NCBI RefSeq assembly: GCF_015210005.1
Contig: NZ_MU158698.1
Span: 2,837,273-2,901,272 of the forward strand
Direction of reading: 5' to 3'
From: Sphingobacterium hungaricum
GTDB lineage: Bacteria > Bacteroidota > Bacteroidia > Sphingobacteriales > Sphingobacteriaceae
DNA length: 64,000 bases
Each line of letters opens with the position of its first letter. Position 1 is the stretch's first letter. The notes beneath the pieces were generated by a model. The model saw only the letters and a program-made list of their open reading frames with translations. It did not search any database and was not told the origin of the DNA. Both the position numbers and the translations under genes were made by a program. Below are positions 63,176 to 64,000 of the stretch, in pieces.

Positions 63176-64000
63176 ATGAGTGTATCAAAAGACTATTGCC
63201 CAAACTGCAGGCAAATAACTAATCATAAATGCTTATTCAATATTAAAACAAGCTCTGATCCTCAATCCGCATTTGAATTTGAACATAATTATGAAACTAT
63301 ACAATGTCTTGGTTGTGAAATTATTCAATTCAGAATCCGTTATAATGATGAATCAATGATTAGATATGATGATTATGGATATACGGAAGTTTATGATGAA
63401 ATAAAATATTATCCAAAGAAATTGAGTAATCACTTTCTAATTAATAACATCTATGATCTTCCTGATAAAATAAGGATTATTTATATAGAAACAATTGAGT
63501 CCTTAACAAACAATTGTTATTTATTAGCTGGAGTTGGTTTAAGAACTATAATTGAGGCAGTTTGTATTGATCAAAAAATAACTGGGAGAACTTTAGAAAA
63601 TAAAATTAATAATCTTGTCAAAAACAAATTAATTACAGAGAAAGACGGACAAAGACTTCATAGCATTAGATTTTTAGGAAATGATTCTGTTCATGACATG
63701 GATGTTCCAAATGAAAACAAATTGAAAACTGCTCTTGAAGTTATTGAAAATTTATTAAAAAGTTTATATTTAATAGATATTGAATTGGACCAGCATTTAG
63801 ATACAATTATTGTAAAATTTGAGGATTTTAAAAATTTAATATTTAGAAAAGTAAACTCGAACTTAATAATAGTTGGAGAAGAGAAAAATTTAGTTGAAAT
63901 TTTAGGAAAAGATATGCGAAGAATTGAGAGATCCTATTTAACAAATTTTGTAAGTCAATTAACTGAAGAAATTGAAAATAACATTATAAAATCATTATCT
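63176..64000 (+). CDS. DUF4145 protein with N-terminal zinc ribbon, cut by window end
   Basis: 275 codons from ATG 63176, open to the last base. The N-terminus has a zinc ribbon of CPNC (Cys8, Cys11) and CLGC (Cys44, Cys47). Residues ~105-200 carry the DUF4145 pattern LLAGVGLRTIIEAVCIDQK ... LHSIRFLGNDSVHDMD, related to HEPN-type helical domains and found near restriction and defence genes. The gene is far richer in A+T than its neighbours (AAT, AAA, ATT, TTA codons dominate), a sign of transfer. Full length and function are unknown. Confidence 0.75.
   Translation, partial: MSVSKDYCPNCRQITNHKCLFNIKTSSDPQSAFEFEHNYETIQCLGCEIIQFRIRYNDESMIRYDDYGYTEVYDEIKYYPKKLSNHFLINNIYDLPDKIRIIYIETIESLTNNCYLLAGVGLRTIIEAVCIDQKITGRTLENKINNLVKNKLITEKDGQRLHSIRFLGNDSVHDMDVPNENKLKTALEVIENLLKSLYLIDIELDQHLDTIIVKFEDFKNLIFRKVNSNLIIVGEEKNLVEILGKDMRRIERSYLTNFVSQLTEEIENNIIKSLS

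Noticed and set aside
1..64000. tRNA or rRNA genes
   Set aside because: I read all gaps and saw no cloverleaf-like sequence or TTCGA arm in suitable context.

Overview
The window is a chromosomal segment of a Bacteroidetes bacterium, most likely of the Sphingobacteriaceae (Sphingobacterium/Pedobacter type). The evidence is: about 38-40% G+C by eye, weak Shine-Dalgarno sequences, several promoter-like TAnnTTTG boxes of the Bacteroidetes housekeeping type, many lipoproteins and small outer-membrane beta-barrels, a TonB-dependent receptor, several POT peptide transporters with S9 peptidases, and the DUF3822-rsmD-coaD gene order. Most of it is a dense housekeeping backbone.

Layout: 1-9 kb holds the 3' end of guaA, a periplasmic-binding-like lipoprotein, an rRNA m5C methyltransferase, a UspA protein, a C40 peptidase, ychF, two tandem beta-barrel proteins and lepA. 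9-12 kb holds folD and a run of small envelope or stress proteins (LEA-like lipoprotein, GreA-like protein, BON lipoprotein, BON-like/SH3 protein). 12-20 kb holds a WYL regulator divergent from a Rieske protein, a YgiD dioxygenase with an AraC regulator, an ammonium transporter, and a TonB receptor with a PLP enzyme. 20-32.7 kb holds two RluA-family pseudouridine synthases, a class IV aminotransferase, an FAD oxidoreductase, a Tat-exported Gfo/Idh/MocA protein, panB, a TlpA thioredoxin and pyrF. 33-41.6 kb is a peptide-uptake block: an MFS exporter, then three POT transporters around an S9 peptidase. 41.7-52 kb holds a dolichol-phosphate-mannose-synthase-like glycosyltransferase, ruvB, a beta-barrel, a DPP IV-like peptidase, a RecD-like helicase, DUF3822-rsmD-coaD and a DEAD-box helicase with a DbpA-like tail.

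The most unusual part is the 1.45 kb between the helicase and an OmpA lipoprotein (52146-53598). It has no protein gene but holds six copies of a ~68-nt unit: a nearly invariant 31-nt leader followed by a hairpin with an invariant UCCCC loop and a T-run. The stems change by compensatory substitutions. Copies 2-6 each have a -24/-12 (sigma-54) promoter match at exactly the same distance from the conserved block. Four copies (1, 3, 4 and 5) also carry a pair of GTTAA boxes one helical turn apart at about -56. I read this as a family of tandem small RNA genes, five of them RpoN-dependent, similar in design to (but not homologous by sequence with) the Vibrio Qrr sRNAs.

The right end (57-62.8 kb) is a tightly overlapping four-gene DNA-repair operon (MBL-fold exonuclease, ATP-dependent ligase, Lhr-like helicase, PdeM phosphoesterase) that is visibly richer in G+C than its surroundings. 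After an A-rich repeat tract, a very A+T-rich DUF4145 gene with a zinc ribbon begins and runs off the window, suggesting the edge of an accessory region. A frameshifted duplicate of a small lipoprotein lies just upstream of the repair operon.
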